A DNA stretch of 64,000 nucleotides from VAZQ01 sp963763365 (GCA_963763365.1 CAVXOE010000014.1:290801-354800), one strand, 5' to 3'. Positions 1 to 9,196 are shown, numbered from the stretch's first letter. Notes: generated by a model not told the origin, from the sequence alone. Program-made: numbers and translations.

Positions 1-334
1 ATCATCCGCATCGAGGAGAAGAAGGACGGGCGGCAATATGTCGGCGCGCCCGACCCGCAATACTACCGCCAGGAAGAGGAATGGGCGCTGGCGCGCGCGA
101 TCGACGCCGCCAAGGACGGAAGCCTCCGCCGCCGTCGCCAAGGAAGACTTCGGAGCCGCCATGCACGCGATGGCGAAGCTGCGCCCGCATGTCGATGCGT
201 TCTTCGACAAGGTGACGGTCAACGTCGCCGATGGCCCCGAGAAGGACAAGCTGCGCGAAAACCGCCTGCTCCTTCTCAACGAAATCCGCGAAGCCACCCG
301 CGCGGTCGCCGATTTCTCCCGCATCGAGGGATAG
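1..334 (+). CDS. glyS: Glycine--tRNA ligase beta subunit, C-terminal fragment (frameshifted)
   Basis: This is the C-terminal end of the beta subunit of tetrameric glycyl-tRNA synthetase, which helps charge tRNA-Gly in the cytoplasm. The 5' part lies outside the window. Frame 1 reads a typical segment ending in ARAIDAAK at about 112-114; the conserved tail (AKEDFGAAMHAMAKLR, then RENRLLLLNEIREATRAV, ending DFSRIEG) is in frame 2. One extra base near 115-118 therefore breaks the frame, although both halves look like normal GlyS. An M start at 38 would give a nonsense N-terminus and is not a real start. Sequencing error is the simplest explanation. Confidence 0.85.
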   Translation, partial: SSASRRRRTGGNMSARPTRNTTARKRNGRWRARSTPPRTEASAAVAKEDFGAAMHAMAKLRPHVDAFFDKVTVNVADGPEKDKLRENRLLLLNEIREATRAVADFSRIEG

Positions 335-345
335 AGCTCCACGTT

Positions 346-453
346 CGAGTTGACGCAGACCCATCCCCGCTCGTTCCCGCGCAAGCGGGAACCCAGGGCA
401 AAGCATTCGGTGTTCGTGGCACTGGGTCGCCGCTTGCGCGGGGACGAGCGGAG
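346..453. repeat. Interspersed palindromic repeat, family A copy 1
   Basis: Two arms carry CGTTCCCGCGCAAGCGGGAA and its partner CGCTTGCGCGGGGACGAGCG around a variable centre, so the whole element can fold into a long hairpin with smaller hairpins in each arm. It fills the gap between glyS and the peptidase gene. Related copies lie at about 23021, 24327, 30082 and 44334; this copy shares the extra 5' flank CGAGTTGACGCAGAC with the copy at 30082. Confidence 0.8.
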
Positions 454-484
454 AGAGTATCTGCGTAACGCGCGCAACCGGAAA

Positions 485-2587
485 TCACGCCGGTGCCGGC
501 GCATCCACCAGCCCGCGCCGCTTGAGCAATGCGTCGGGCGTCGGCAGCCGGCCGCGGAACGCGGTGTAGAGCTCGGCCGGATCGCGCGAGCCGCCCGCCG
601 CGTAGACATTGTCGTGCAGCTTCTTCGCCGTGCCGGCATCGAAGATGTCGCCGGTCTCCTCGAACGCCGCGAATGCGTCGGCGTCCATCACCTCCGACCA
701 CATGTAGCTGTAATAGGCCGACGCGTAGCCGCCGCCGGAGAACACGTGTCCGAAGTGCGTCGGCCGGTGACGCATGACGATCTCGGCCGGCATGCCGATG
801 CGGTCGAGCGACGCCTTCTCGAAAGCGCCGATGTCGAAGCCGTCGGCGTTCGCCTGCGAGTGAATGTCGAGATCGACCAGCGCGGAGGCGACATATTCCA
901 CCGTCGCGAAGCCCTGGTTGAAGGTGCGCGCGACCAGGAGGCGGCGCAGCAGCTCCTCCGGCATCGGCTCGCCGGTGCGATAGTGCACGGCGAACTGCCG
1001 CAGGATCTCCGGCCGCTGCAGCCAATGCTCGTAGAGCTGCGAGGGCAACTCCACCCAGTCGGTCAGCACGCTCGTTCCCGATACCGCCGGATAGGTGACA
1101 TCGGAGAGAAGCCCGTGCAGCGCGTGGCCGAACTCGTGAAACAGCGTGCGCGCGTCGTCGAACGACAACAGCGTCATCTCGCCGGCCGGCGCCTTGTTGA
1201 AGTTCATCACATTGATCACGAGCGGCCGGATGTCGGCCTTGAGCTTCTCCTGGTCCCTTATCGTGGTCATCCAGGCACCGCTGTGCTTCGACGGCCGCGC
1301 GAAGTAGTCGCCGAAGAACAGCCCCATGTGGCGGCCGTCGGCGGCGCGCACCTCCCACACCCGCACGTCGTCGTGCCAGGCCGGGATGCCGGTGAGCGGC
1401 TTGAAGGTCAGGCCGAACAGGCGGTTCGCGGTGTGGAAGGCGGCCTCGATGATGCGGTCGAGCTGGAAGTAGGGCTTGATCGCGGCCTCGTCCACGTCGT
1501 AGCGCGCCTTGCGCAGCTTCTCGGCGTAATAACGCCAGTCCCAAGGCGCGAGCGCGAAGTTGTGCCCCTCGTCCTGCACCATGACCTGCATGGCGTCGCG
1601 ATCCGCCATGGCGCGATCGCGCGCCGGCGCCCAGACCCGGTCGAGCAGCGAACGCACGGCCTGCGGTGTCTTCGCCATGGCGTCGTCGAGGCGGAAGTCC
1701 GCGAACGTCTTGTAGCCGAGCAGCCCGGCGCGCTCGATGCGCAGCTTGACCATCTCGGCGATGATCGCCTTGTTGTCGGTCGCGCCGCCGTTGTCGCCGC
1801 GCGCGATCCAGGCGCGGAAGGCCTTCTCGCGCAGGTCGCGGCGCGCCGAGAATTGCAGAAATGGTTCCACGCTTGATCGTCCGAGCGTCACGACGTGCTT
1901 GCCCGCAAGACCGCGCTCCTCGGCATTGGCGCGTAGCGCCGTGCGCAGGAAATCCGGCAGGCCGGCGAGGTCGTCCTCGGTTTCGAGGATCAGCGTGTAA
2001 CCTTGTTCGTCGGCCAGCACGTTCTGGCTGAAGGTCGTGCCGAGCGTGGCCAGCCGCTCGTTGATGGCGGCGAGCCGCTGCTTGGCGGTCGGATCGAGTG
2101 CCGCGCCCGAGCGCTTGAACTTGACGTGATAGCGCTCAAGCACGCGCTTCTGCTCGTCCGTCAACTCGAGCTTGTCGCGTTTGCCGTGCAGCGCGTCGAT
2201 CCGCCGGAACAGCGGCTCGTTCATGTAGATGCCGTCCCAATGCCGCGCATTGAGCGGGGCGATCTCGCGCTCGATTTCCTGGATCGCTTCATTGGTGTGC
2301 GCGCCGGCGAGCACGTGAAACACGCTGTCGACCTGCGTGAGCGCCTGCCCGCTCAGTTCCAGCGCATCGATGGTGTTGGCGAAGGTTGGCTCCGCCGGAT
2401 CGTCCGCGATGGCGGCCACTTCCGCCGTGTGCGCCGCGAATGCCGCCGTGTAGGCCGGGCGGAAGTGCTCCGGCGCGATCAGCCCAAACGGCGGCACGCC
2501 GAACGGGCCGGTCCAGTCCTGCAGCAGGGGGTTGTCGCCGCCGTCGCCTGATGAAAGTGCCTGGGAATGCTGGGTCATGAGCGTCAT
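485..2587 (-). CDS. dcp: M3 family metallopeptidase (peptidyl-dipeptidase Dcp / oligopeptidase A type)
   Basis: Zinc oligopeptidase of about 700 residues, the usual length of the M3 family, that degrades short peptides. The HEFGH zinc motif begins at about H484 and is followed by the M3 signature VTYPAVSGTSVLTDWVELPS. The N-terminus (NPLLQDWTGPFGVPPF) is typical of Dcp. No signal peptide is visible, so a cytoplasmic location is likely. The first Met is used; a second Met three codons later is equally possible, and no strong ribosome-binding site separates them. Choosing Dcp over oligopeptidase A is inference; membership of M3 is secure. Confidence 0.92.
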   Translation of the reverse strand: MTLMTQHSQALSSGDGGDNPLLQDWTGPFGVPPFGLIAPEHFRPAYTAAFAAHTAEVAAIADDPAEPTFANTIDALELSGQALTQVDSVFHVLAGAHTNEAIQEIEREIAPLNARHWDGIYMNEPLFRRIDALHGKRDKLELTDEQKRVLERYHVKFKRSGAALDPTAKQRLAAINERLATLGTTFSQNVLADEQGYTLILETEDDLAGLPDFLRTALRANAEERGLAGKHVVTLGRSSVEPFLQFSARRDLREKAFRAWIARGDNGGATDNKAIIAEMVKLRIERAGLLGYKTFADFRLDDAMAKTPQAVRSLLDRVWAPARDRAMADRDAMQVMVQDEGHNFALAPWDWRYYAEKLRKARYDVDEAAIKPYFQLDRIIEAAFHTANRLFGLTFKPLTGIPAWHDDVRVWEVRAADGRHMGLFFGDYFARPSKHSGAWMTTIRDQEKLKADIRPLVINVMNFNKAPAGEMTLLSFDDARTLFHEFGHALHGLLSDVTYPAVSGTSVLTDWVELPSQLYEHWLQRPEILRQFAVHYRTGEPMPEELLRRLLVARTFNQGFATVEYVASALVDLDIHSQANADGFDIGAFEKASLDRIGMPAEIVMRHRPTHFGHVFSGGGYASAYYSYMWSEVMDADAFAAFEETGDIFDAGTAKKLHDNVYAAGGSRDPAELYTAFRGRLPTPDALLKRRGLVDAPAPA

Positions 2588-2820
2588 ATGGGGTCGCGGT
2601 TGCCGAAGCGCACCCTAAAGCAATCGCGCGGACAAAACACATCGCCCGTGCTTAGCCCGCACCCCAGCCGATTGACGCGGCGCGTTCGGCGTGGCGATCG
2701 GTCGCCTTGCTGAAATCAAGCACAGAGTCTTGGAGTGGGGCGGACGGCAAGCACGTTCCGGCTTAGACAACACAAGGAGCGGTGGCTAGGCTCCAACCAA
2801 AATGCTTCTGGGGAGGTTGC

Positions 2821-3813
2821 ATGAACACTCGCCGCCTGACGCGGTTCGCGTTTCTTTTCTCGGTCATTCCGCTGCTGTCGATCGCCGCCACCCCCAGCCT
2901 GGGACAAGGCGGCCCGATGCGGTTTCTCGTCGGTTTGGCCGCCGGCGGCGCGGTCGATCCCTACGCACGGGTGATTGCCGACCAGATGTCGAAAACCCTC
3001 GGCCAGACCATCGTCGTGGAAAACAAGCCCGGCGCCGGCGGCAACCTCTCGGCGGAATACATGATCGAGTCGCCGGCGAACGGCATGCTGGTCTGGGTCA
3101 GCACGATGGCGCTGACCGAGATCAATCCCTCGGTCTATTCCAATCTGCATTGGTCGATCGACCAGTTCATGCCGATCATCAAGGGCGTTCAGGCGCCGCT
3201 TGTCTTAGTAGCTCACCCAAGCGTTCCGGCGACCAACTTCGCCGAGTTCGTCGCCTGGGCGAAATCCAATCGCGGCAAGCAGCACTATTCGTCCTACACC
3301 GCCGGCACGCCGTCGCACTTTCTCGGCTTCCAGCTCAACGAGAAGTACGACCTCGACCTCACCCATGTTCCCTACCGCGGCTCAGGCTTGCAGGTGAATG
3401 GCTTGATCGCCGGTCACTCGCTGTTCGGATTCGCCCAGGTCAACAACTCGGCGCCGCAAGTCGCCGCAGGCAAGCTCAAGGCTTTCGGCATCACCAGCGC
3501 CGAGCGCTGGCCTAGCATGAGGGACGTGCCGACCTTCGTCGAACTCGGCCTTCCCGAATTCACCACGCGCGTGTGGTTCGGACTGCTGGTCAAGGCCGGC
3601 ACCCCGCCCGACATCGTTGCCCGCCTGACCGATGCCGCGAAGGCTGCCCACAACGATCCCGAGGTACGAAAGAAGCTCGAACTCCAGGGCTACGAGGTGA
3701 CCGGCGAAACCGGAGCGCAGCTCATGACCGACATCAAGGCGCAGCAGGTGCGCTGGAATCGGCTGGTCAAGGCCGCCGGCTTTTCCGCCGACGACCGGGG
3801 CAGCACGAAGTGA
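2821..3813 (+). CDS. Bug/TctC-type tripartite tricarboxylate transporter substrate-binding protein
   Basis: Periplasmic binding protein of the Bug family, which captures small carboxylates or related compounds for TTT-type uptake. The start at 2821 is preferred over 2782 because GGGGAGG lies just upstream and it yields a clean signal peptide (MNTRRLTRFAFLFSVIPLLS to about residue 27). Family motifs are present: ENKPGAGGNLSAEY, THVPYRGSGLQ and an EVRKKLELQGYEVTG tail. About 330 residues, as expected. No TctA or TctB membrane partner is nearby, so it is an orphan whose ligand cannot be read from context. Confidence 0.9.
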   Translation: MNTRRLTRFAFLFSVIPLLSIAATPSLGQGGPMRFLVGLAAGGAVDPYARVIADQMSKTLGQTIVVENKPGAGGNLSAEYMIESPANGMLVWVSTMALTEINPSVYSNLHWSIDQFMPIIKGVQAPLVLVAHPSVPATNFAEFVAWAKSNRGKQHYSSYTAGTPSHFLGFQLNEKYDLDLTHVPYRGSGLQVNGLIAGHSLFGFAQVNNSAPQVAAGKLKAFGITSAERWPSMRDVPTFVELGLPEFTTRVWFGLLVKAGTPPDIVARLTDAAKAAHNDPEVRKKLELQGYEVTGETGAQLMTDIKAQQVRWNRLVKAAGFSADDRGSTK

Positions 3814-3831
3814 AGCTTGCCGTATGGCAGC

Positions 3832-4989
3832 TCAAGTCGGCATGAAGCGCTCGCGGGTCGGGAAATTCGCGAACGTGCTCTCCGGCACCTTGAAGTTGGT
3901 GGCGAGCAGGAGGTGCGGGTTGGCCGCCACCCAGGCGCTGAGCGAAATCGACTCGTAGGTGCCGTTGTTGAGCACGATCAGCAGCTCGAGATCGTCGGTG
4001 CCGGCATTCTCGATGTAGTGGCCGTAGCCCTGCGGTACGTAACCCACGTCGCCCGCGCTCATCTCCTCGGTGCGCGCGCGGCCGTTCGATCCGAATACGC
4101 GGAGCCGGGCACGGCCCGAAATGTAGTACTGCCACTCGTCTGCGTTCGGGTGCCAATGCATCTCGCGCAGGCTGCCGGGTTTGATGCGCATCACCGCGCC
4201 CGTCATCGTGCTGGAGATCGGAAATTCGCGCTGCGACACCAGCCGAAGATTGCCGCCCGGATAGTCGGCGGGACGCTGCGCCAGCAGCCGGTAGCGGTGC
4301 GTCAGCACACTGCTGTTGAGCGAGCCCGCCGCGGGGTCGGCCGGGAGCGGCGGCGGCACCGGTCCCTTGGAGATGTAGACCTCGCTCTTCGGGAAATTGG
4401 CAAAGGTCGCCGCTGGCACGCCGAATTCCTTCTGCAGCACCTCGGGCGAGGTGTGCCCGATCCAGTCGGTGATGCTGAAGGTGCCGAACTCGGAGAAATA
4501 GCCGTTGTCGAACACGAGCACGAACAGGCAGTCCTCGCGTCCGATGCTCTGGATCGAATGGCCGTGGCCGCGCGGAAAGTACCAGACGTCGCCCGGGCCG
4601 AAATCGACGATTTCAGAATGGCCCGTCGGGTCGATGGTCGTGACCCGGCACTGGCCCTTGATCATGTAGGCCCATTCGGCCGCGTTGGCGTGCCAGTGCA
4701 GCTCGCGCAAGCCGCCGGGCGCCAGCCCCATGAGGACGCCGGCGAGTTTTTCCGACACCGGAAACTCCGCGACGGTCGCCTGCTTCGCCCAGCCGCCGTC
4801 CCAGGTCTTGATGGGGTTCGCGCCGAGCGGAAAGCGGAACGACGGCAGCTCCTTGCCGGCCAGCACCGGCGGCGTCGGGCCGAACGGCGGCTGTCCGTCG
4901 GCATTCGCATCCGACGCCATGGCGGCGGCGACCATGCCGCCTGCGGCCACCACGCCGCTCAATACGTACCGTCGTGAGATGTCCGACAT
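3832..4989 (-). CDS. Bicupin, oxalate decarboxylase-like, exported
   Basis: Two tandem cupin domains. Each has a full metal-binding motif 1 (HWHANAAEW from H98; HWHPNADEW from H278) and a motif 2 (PGDVWYFPRGHGH; AGDVGYVPQGYGH). This arrangement is that of the oxalate decarboxylase/oxidase bicupins that bind Mn in both domains. The N-terminus MSDISRRYVLSG followed by a hydrophobic stretch looks like a Tat signal, so the enzyme is probably exported folded with its metal. The start at 4989 is set by AAGGAG upstream; a much longer open frame reaching 5367 runs into the divergent GlcG gene and is rejected. Oxalate as substrate is inferred from the family. Confidence 0.85.
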   Translation of the reverse strand: MSDISRRYVLSGVVAAGGMVAAAMASDANADGQPPFGPTPPVLAGKELPSFRFPLGANPIKTWDGGWAKQATVAEFPVSEKLAGVLMGLAPGGLRELHWHANAAEWAYMIKGQCRVTTIDPTGHSEIVDFGPGDVWYFPRGHGHSIQSIGREDCLFVLVFDNGYFSEFGTFSITDWIGHTSPEVLQKEFGVPAATFANFPKSEVYISKGPVPPPLPADPAAGSLNSSVLTHRYRLLAQRPADYPGGNLRLVSQREFPISSTMTGAVMRIKPGSLREMHWHPNADEWQYYISGRARLRVFGSNGRARTEEMSAGDVGYVPQGYGHYIENAGTDDLELLIVLNNGTYESISLSAWVAANPHLLLATNFKVPESTFANFPTRERFMPT

Positions 4990-5191
4990 GATGGGCTCCT
5001 TTCGGGGGGGCAGCGCGCAACCAACGGAGCGCGAATCATGCCGGATTCGCCGGCAAATAAGAAGCTCGGCGACGGAGAACGGCTGAGGAAGCTTTAACCG
5101 TGCACGTTGCTTTTCGCAGAGGCCTGCCGGGCGGTATGCTGAGGCGAACCTCAGCCGAGGCCCGCTCAATCCAACAACAACGGAGAAACGC

Positions 5192-5668
5192 ATGTCCAAC
5201 ATCACGCTCGACCAGGCCGACCGGCTGATCGACGCCATCCTCAAGCGCGGCGCCGAGCAGCAGCTTCGCCCGCTCGCCGTGATCGTGGTCGAGCCCGGCT
5301 GCAAGGTGAAGGCGTTCAAGAAAGAGGACGGCGCCTCGATGATCCGGTTCGAGATGACGTTCGGCAAGTGCTATGCGGCGCTGGCGCTCGGGCGTTCGTC
5401 GAAGCTCATCAAGATCCGCCGCGCCGAGAAGCCGGCCTTCATGGACTACCTCGACAATGCCAGCGGCCACCAGATTTTCGACGAGGGCGGCGGCCAGTTG
5501 ATCCGTGACGACCAGGGCGAGATCATCGGCGCCGTCGGCGTGACCGGTGACACGGAGGAGATGGACGACGTGCTGGCGCTTTACGGCATCCGCGCCGTCG
5601 GCCTCAAGACCGACGACGACTTCGCCGGCGTCGGCCGCCGCAGCAGCGTGCGGCTGACCAACACGTAG
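5192..5668 (+). CDS. GlcG/HbpS family (DUF336) protein
   Basis: Small protein (158 residues) of the GlcG/HbpS family, whose members bind heme or accompany glycolate and diol oxidation genes; the exact function is not settled. Family features are LDQADRLIDAILKRGAE at the N-terminus, a central VVEPGCKVKAFKKEDGAS and the glycine-rich GEIIGAVGVTGDTEEMDD. No signal peptide is seen, unlike the second GlcG protein at 54037. A GGAG lies eight bases before the ATG. It is divergent from the bicupin gene and followed by a small cytochrome gene. Confidence 0.85.
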   Translation: MSNITLDQADRLIDAILKRGAEQQLRPLAVIVVEPGCKVKAFKKEDGASMIRFEMTFGKCYAALALGRSSKLIKIRRAEKPAFMDYLDNASGHQIFDEGGGQLIRDDQGEIIGAVGVTGDTEEMDDVLALYGIRAVGLKTDDDFAGVGRRSSVRLTNT

Positions 5669-5756
5669 AGCCGGCATTGGCAGCTGGTCACCACTCGCCT
5701 AGCATTGCCGTCTGCGCGGCATCGACGAAGAGCGAAAAAAGCGCGGGAGGAATCTC

Positions 5757-6188
5757 ATGGGGCCATATTCGGCAAGACTGGCAATTGCGGCGGTCGCGGT
5801 GGCGGCGGCTTTCTCGTGGCAGGTGACGCCGCGGGCCGCGTCCGCGCTCGATTTCGAATTCTTCAAGACCCGCGTGCAGCCGGTGTTTCTCGAAAAGCGG
5901 CCGACCCACACGCGCTGCGTCGTCTGTCACGCGGACAGCAACAACGCCTTCCGCCTGGAGCCGCTGACGGCCGGCGCGACCTCGTGGAACGACGAGCAGT
6001 CGCGCAAGAACTTCGAGATGGCGGCGAAGCTCGTCAATCCGGGCGATCCCGGCACCAGCCGCCTCCTGATGCAGCCGCTCGCGCCGGAGGGTGGTGGCAA
6101 TATCTTCCACTCTGGCGGTAGGCAGTTCGCCAGCAAGGATGACCTGGGCTGGAAGACGCTCGCAGCCTGGGTCAACGGGCAAAGGTAA
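5757..6188 (+). CDS. Small exported c-type cytochrome-like protein
   Basis: 143-residue protein with an N-terminal signal sequence (to about residue 30, ending near PRAASA) and one heme-attachment motif CVVCH. The segment after it (DSNNAFRLEPL) and the closing GWKTLAAWVNGQR resemble the single-heme domains found fused to membrane-bound dehydrogenases or in planctomycete-type cytochromes. A role as a periplasmic electron carrier is inferred. GGGAGG lies seven bases before the start. No methionine ligand can be assigned with confidence. Confidence 0.75.
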   Translation: MGPYSARLAIAAVAVAAAFSWQVTPRAASALDFEFFKTRVQPVFLEKRPTHTRCVVCHADSNNAFRLEPLTAGATSWNDEQSRKNFEMAAKLVNPGDPGTSRLLMQPLAPEGGGNIFHSGGRQFASKDDLGWKTLAAWVNGQR

Positions 6189-6261
6189 CCGCGCAAGATT
6201 CTAATCGGACTTGAACCGCGGTTGGTCGCCGAATGCCAGGCAACAACCTTCCCGAAGTCTG

Positions 6262-6370
6262 AAAAGCGAAAACCCCGCCGGGGGGAGGCGGGGTTCTCAA
6301 GGACGGTTGGGGTCTCGGGGGAGAGGGGACAACCGTCGTCGTTGAAGAGAACGTACCCGGCGTCTGTTTC
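6262..6370 (-). ncRNA. Candidate small RNA with C-rich loops and Rho-independent terminator
   Basis: Read on the minus strand, this gap holds an 8-bp hairpin (6330-6337 with 6302-6309, GACGGTTG/CAACCGTC) whose 20-nt loop is C-rich (CCCCTCTCCCCC). It is enclosed by a 6-bp stem (6347-6352 with 6293-6298, GTTCTC/GAGAAC) and followed at once by a strong terminator. The hairpins and exposed CUCCCC loops resemble alphaproteobacterial trans-acting sRNAs that bind Shine-Dalgarno sequences. The 5' end is approximate, no promoter could be fixed and no family is assigned. The rest of the 398-bp gap (6189-6586) shows no gene. Confidence 0.55.
6271..6295 (-). terminator. Rho-independent terminator of the candidate sRNA
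   Basis: Perfect 9-bp stem AACCCCGCC/GGCGGGGTT with a seven-base loop; on the minus strand it runs into TTTTCGCTTTT. On the plus strand no T-run follows, so the minus direction is favoured. Confidence 0.7.
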
Positions 6371-6586
6371 AAGCGAATGTCGCCAAATGAGATTTTTGTT
6401 TCGTCATTTGAGGCAAACCGGTGGCCAGTGCTTCGTCAATTGTGGCCTAGGTACGATTTTGGCTCTTCGTTCGTTGGTTGTTCCAGCCCAGTGATCGGTC
6501 GGACGGAGGGGTTGGATCGAGGACCAAAGGAAAGCGACTGGACGCCCGCTTACGCCTCGGCTCAAGACAAACGAAAACGAAGCTCA

Positions 6587-7648
6587 CTAATTCATCACCA
6601 TGGTGCCGATGCGCTTGGGCACCTCGCCGACCGGGATGACGGCCTTGACCTTCATGCTGGCCGTGTCGATCGCGGTCACCGAGCGGATCGCCGCGTTGGA
6701 GATGTAGATCGTCTTGCTGTCGGGCGTGAACGTCACCCAGTTCGGCACCGATGCGGCCGGCGTGCGGCCTGGCAGGTCGAGACTCGGTAGCGCCACTTCG
6801 CCGATCAGCTTGATGTCGCTTGGCGACGAGCCTTGCAGCGAATAGACGAACACCGCGTTGTTCGGAATGCTGGTGACCCACAGCGTCTTGTTGTCGGGCG
6901 AGACGCCGATGCCGTGCGACGGCGAGGTATTGCGCCCGGCGTCGGTCTCGAACTCGCTTTTGGCAACCGGCAGCGTGATGCGGGCGACCTCCTTGCGGGC
7001 CGCGAAATCGACGACCGCGAAGCCGTTGGTGTCGGAGAGCTGCACGAAGATGCGCTTGGTCGAGCCGTCCGGGTTGGCCTCGATCGTCATCGGGCGCACG
7101 CCCTTGTCGATCGCCAATTCCCAGACCGGGACCTCGCGTTCGAGATCGATGACGGTGAGCAGCTTGCCGGGGATCGAGCCGGTGATCAGGTGCTTGCCGT
7201 CCGGCGTGACGTAGATGTTGTGCAGGCGGCCCTTGACCAGGATGCTTTTGCTCACGGTCAGCGTCTTGGCGTCGATGACGTCGACGGCGCCAGGGCCGCG
7301 CGCGATGCCGACCAGGATGCGGTCGCCGTTCTTCGTCACCGCGATGTTGTTCGGCCGGTTGCTCAGCGGCACCTTCTTGACCAGCGCGCCGCTCTCGCGG
7401 TCGAACACATCGAGCGTGCCGTTGGCCTCGTCGCTGACATAGACGCGCGAGCCGTCGGGCGCGAACGCGATCCCGTGCGCGGCCTCGATCCCCTTGATCT
7501 CCTGCACGACCTTGTTGGTCGCCGGGTCGATCACGTGGATGTTGTCGCCGGCGCTGTTGGTCACGTAGACGCGGACCGTCTCTGCCGACGCGGGGACGGC
7601 GGTACACAGCAACGCCAGCCAGAGGACTTTAAGGATTTGTGCGCGCAT
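6587..7648 (-). CDS. YVTN-family beta-propeller repeat protein, exported
   Basis: 353-residue secreted protein made of repeated blades of the YVTN/NHL type: VRVYVTNSAGDNIHVIDPAT, SRVYVSDEANGTLDVFDRES, KTLWVTSIPNNAVFVYSLQG and KTIYISNAAIRSVTAIDTAS. An N-terminal signal (MRAQILKVLWLALLCTAVPASA) points to the periplasm. The start at 7648 is chosen because it begins the signal and has GGGAG upstream; a longer frame to 7795 has no signal. Such proteins often accompany methanol or quinoprotein dehydrogenases or act as binding scaffolds; the specific role here is unknown. Confidence 0.82.
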   Translation of the reverse strand: MRAQILKVLWLALLCTAVPASAETVRVYVTNSAGDNIHVIDPATNKVVQEIKGIEAAHGIAFAPDGSRVYVSDEANGTLDVFDRESGALVKKVPLSNRPNNIAVTKNGDRILVGIARGPGAVDVIDAKTLTVSKSILVKGRLHNIYVTPDGKHLITGSIPGKLLTVIDLEREVPVWELAIDKGVRPMTIEANPDGSTKRIFVQLSDTNGFAVVDFAARKEVARITLPVAKSEFETDAGRNTSPSHGIGVSPDNKTLWVTSIPNNAVFVYSLQGSSPSDIKLIGEVALPSLDLPGRTPAASVPNWVTFTPDSKTIYISNAAIRSVTAIDTASMKVKAVIPVGEVPKRIGTMVMN

Positions 7649-7827
7649 GGGATGCTCCCGGAGGTTCCACGCCGGGAAGGGTACGCGCAACCGGCGGCCG
7701 GCAGCAAGGCAGCTGCGCGGGCCGGGGGAGGACTTCCGCCGTGGCGGCGTGGTATAAGCGGCTGACGATTTGCTTGAGGCCATCGGCCTCGTCATCCGGC
7801 CCGGTTCCGGCTCAGGAGAGTTCAGAT

Positions 7828-8784
7828 ATGCCCCGTCACGCCGCCTACGTCCCCCACGGTGTCATCCCGGCCGTGCTGCTGCCGTTCCACGACGATCTCT
7901 CGATCGACGAGAAGAGCTTCCGCAGCCATCTGCGCGACGTGGCGGCCGTGAAGGGGCTCTCCGCCCTGACGATCAACGCCCATTCGACCGAAGTGGCCTC
8001 CTGCACCTTCGACGAGCAGCGCCGCGTGCTCGACATCGCGCAGGACGAGATCGGCGGCAAGCTGCCGATCGTCAACGGCATCTGGGCCGACGGCAGCCTC
8101 GAGGCGGCGCGCATCGCCCGCATGGCGGCGGACGGCGGCGCCTCGGCGCTGCTCGTCTTCCCGCCGGCGCCGTTCACGCTCGGCCAGTCGCCCGAGATGG
8201 CGCTTGCCCACTTCAAGCGGATCGCGGACGCCAGCGACCTCCCGATCATCGTGTTCCAGTACCCGCTTGCCACCGGCCAGGGCTATCCGCGCGACACGCT
8301 GCTCAAGATGTGCGAGCAGGTGCCGTCGATCCGCGCCATCAAGGACTGGGCCGGCAACGTGCCGCAGCACGAGATGCACATCCGCACCCTGCAGAGCCTG
8401 CCGCGGCCGGTGAGCGTGCTGACCACGCACAGCGCCTGGCTGTTCTCCTCGCTGGTACTCGGCTGCAACGGGCTCCTTTCAGGCTCGGGCAGCGTGATCG
8501 CCGACCTGCAGGCGCAGTTGTTCCGCGCCGTGCAGGCGAACAATCTGGCGGAGGCGAAGCGGCTCAACGACCGCATTTATCCGCTCGCCGGGGTGTTCTA
8601 TGCCGACCCCTTTGCCGACATGCACAACCGCATGAAAGAGGCGCTGGTGCTGCTCGGCCGGCTGCCGCGCGCCGTGGTGCGGCCGCCGCTGGTGAAGCTC
8701 TCGCAGGCCGAGATCGAGCGCATCCGGGCCGCGCTGGTCGAGGCCGGCCTGCTCGATGCCAAAGGCGCCCGCGACGCGGCGTAA
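7828..8784 (+). CDS. Dihydrodipicolinate synthase/N-acetylneuraminate lyase (DapA) family aldolase
   Basis: Class I aldolase of the DapA/NanA TIM-barrel family, 318 residues. The Schiff-base lysine is K172 (IRAIKDW) and the family tyrosine is Y145 (FQYP). The start at 7828 is supported by AGGAGAG; extension to 7639 adds only low-complexity sequence. It is unlikely to be housekeeping DapA because the early substrate motif is altered (LTINAHSTEVASC instead of the usual GTTGE region). Members of this subgroup act on 2-keto acids in catabolism; the substrate is not deducible. It is divergent from the propeller gene. Confidence 0.85.
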   Translation: MPRHAAYVPHGVIPAVLLPFHDDLSIDEKSFRSHLRDVAAVKGLSALTINAHSTEVASCTFDEQRRVLDIAQDEIGGKLPIVNGIWADGSLEAARIARMAADGGASALLVFPPAPFTLGQSPEMALAHFKRIADASDLPIIVFQYPLATGQGYPRDTLLKMCEQVPSIRAIKDWAGNVPQHEMHIRTLQSLPRPVSVLTTHSAWLFSSLVLGCNGLLSGSGSVIADLQAQLFRAVQANNLAEAKRLNDRIYPLAGVFYADPFADMHNRMKEALVLLGRLPRAVVRPPLVKLSQAEIERIRAALVEAGLLDAKGARDAA

Positions 8785-8850
8785 AGGTAAGATCGCTGGC
8801 CTTGATCTCGCCGCAGATTTCGGGGTAGGTCGGCGGCGAATGGAGATGTC

Positions 8851-9111
8851 ATGAGTAGCTCATCCGTCCAATCCGGTGGCCGCCGGATACTCTGGCAGAA
8901 CGTGTCGACGGTGGTCAGCGCGGCGATCCTCATCGGCGCCGAAGTGTTCGGCGCGGCGTTCGCGGGCGGCTGGGCGGTCGGCAGCCTGTTCAACCTCGGT
9001 CCGTACGGCGTGCACATCGCGCAGGGCGCGTTCTTCCTCTGCGGCATCGCCGTCATGGTCGCTTTCATGCGGCACGCGCAGCGCATCGAGCCGTTCACGA
9101 CGCGCGGCTGA
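8851..9111 (+). CDS. Small hypothetical membrane protein
   Basis: 86-residue protein not recognised as a known family. It has two likely membrane segments, about residues 20-46 (VSAAILIGAEVFGAAFAGGWAVG) and 53-70 (VHIAQGAFFLCGIAVMVAFM), with a basic C-terminal tail. GGAG lies seven bases before the ATG. It sits alone between the aldolase gene and the polyamine leader, 66 bases after the aldolase stop, and could be co-transcribed with it. Confidence 0.7.
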   Translation: MSSSSVQSGGRRILWQNVSTVVSAAILIGAEVFGAAFAGGWAVGSLFNLGPYGVHIAQGAFFLCGIAVMVAFMRHAQRIEPFTTRG

Positions 9112-9196
9112 GCGCGCGCGTCGTTACACTTCCTTAATCTTCGCGGCGCTGCCGATCAAAATGTCGAGCGTGTGGCATCGCCAGTGAAATTTTTTC

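Noticed and set aside
3817..4977. 386-codon plus-strand frame opposite the bicupin gene
   Set aside because: The minus-strand protein has two full cupin motifs, a Tat-like signal and a good ribosome-binding site; the plus frame has none of these.
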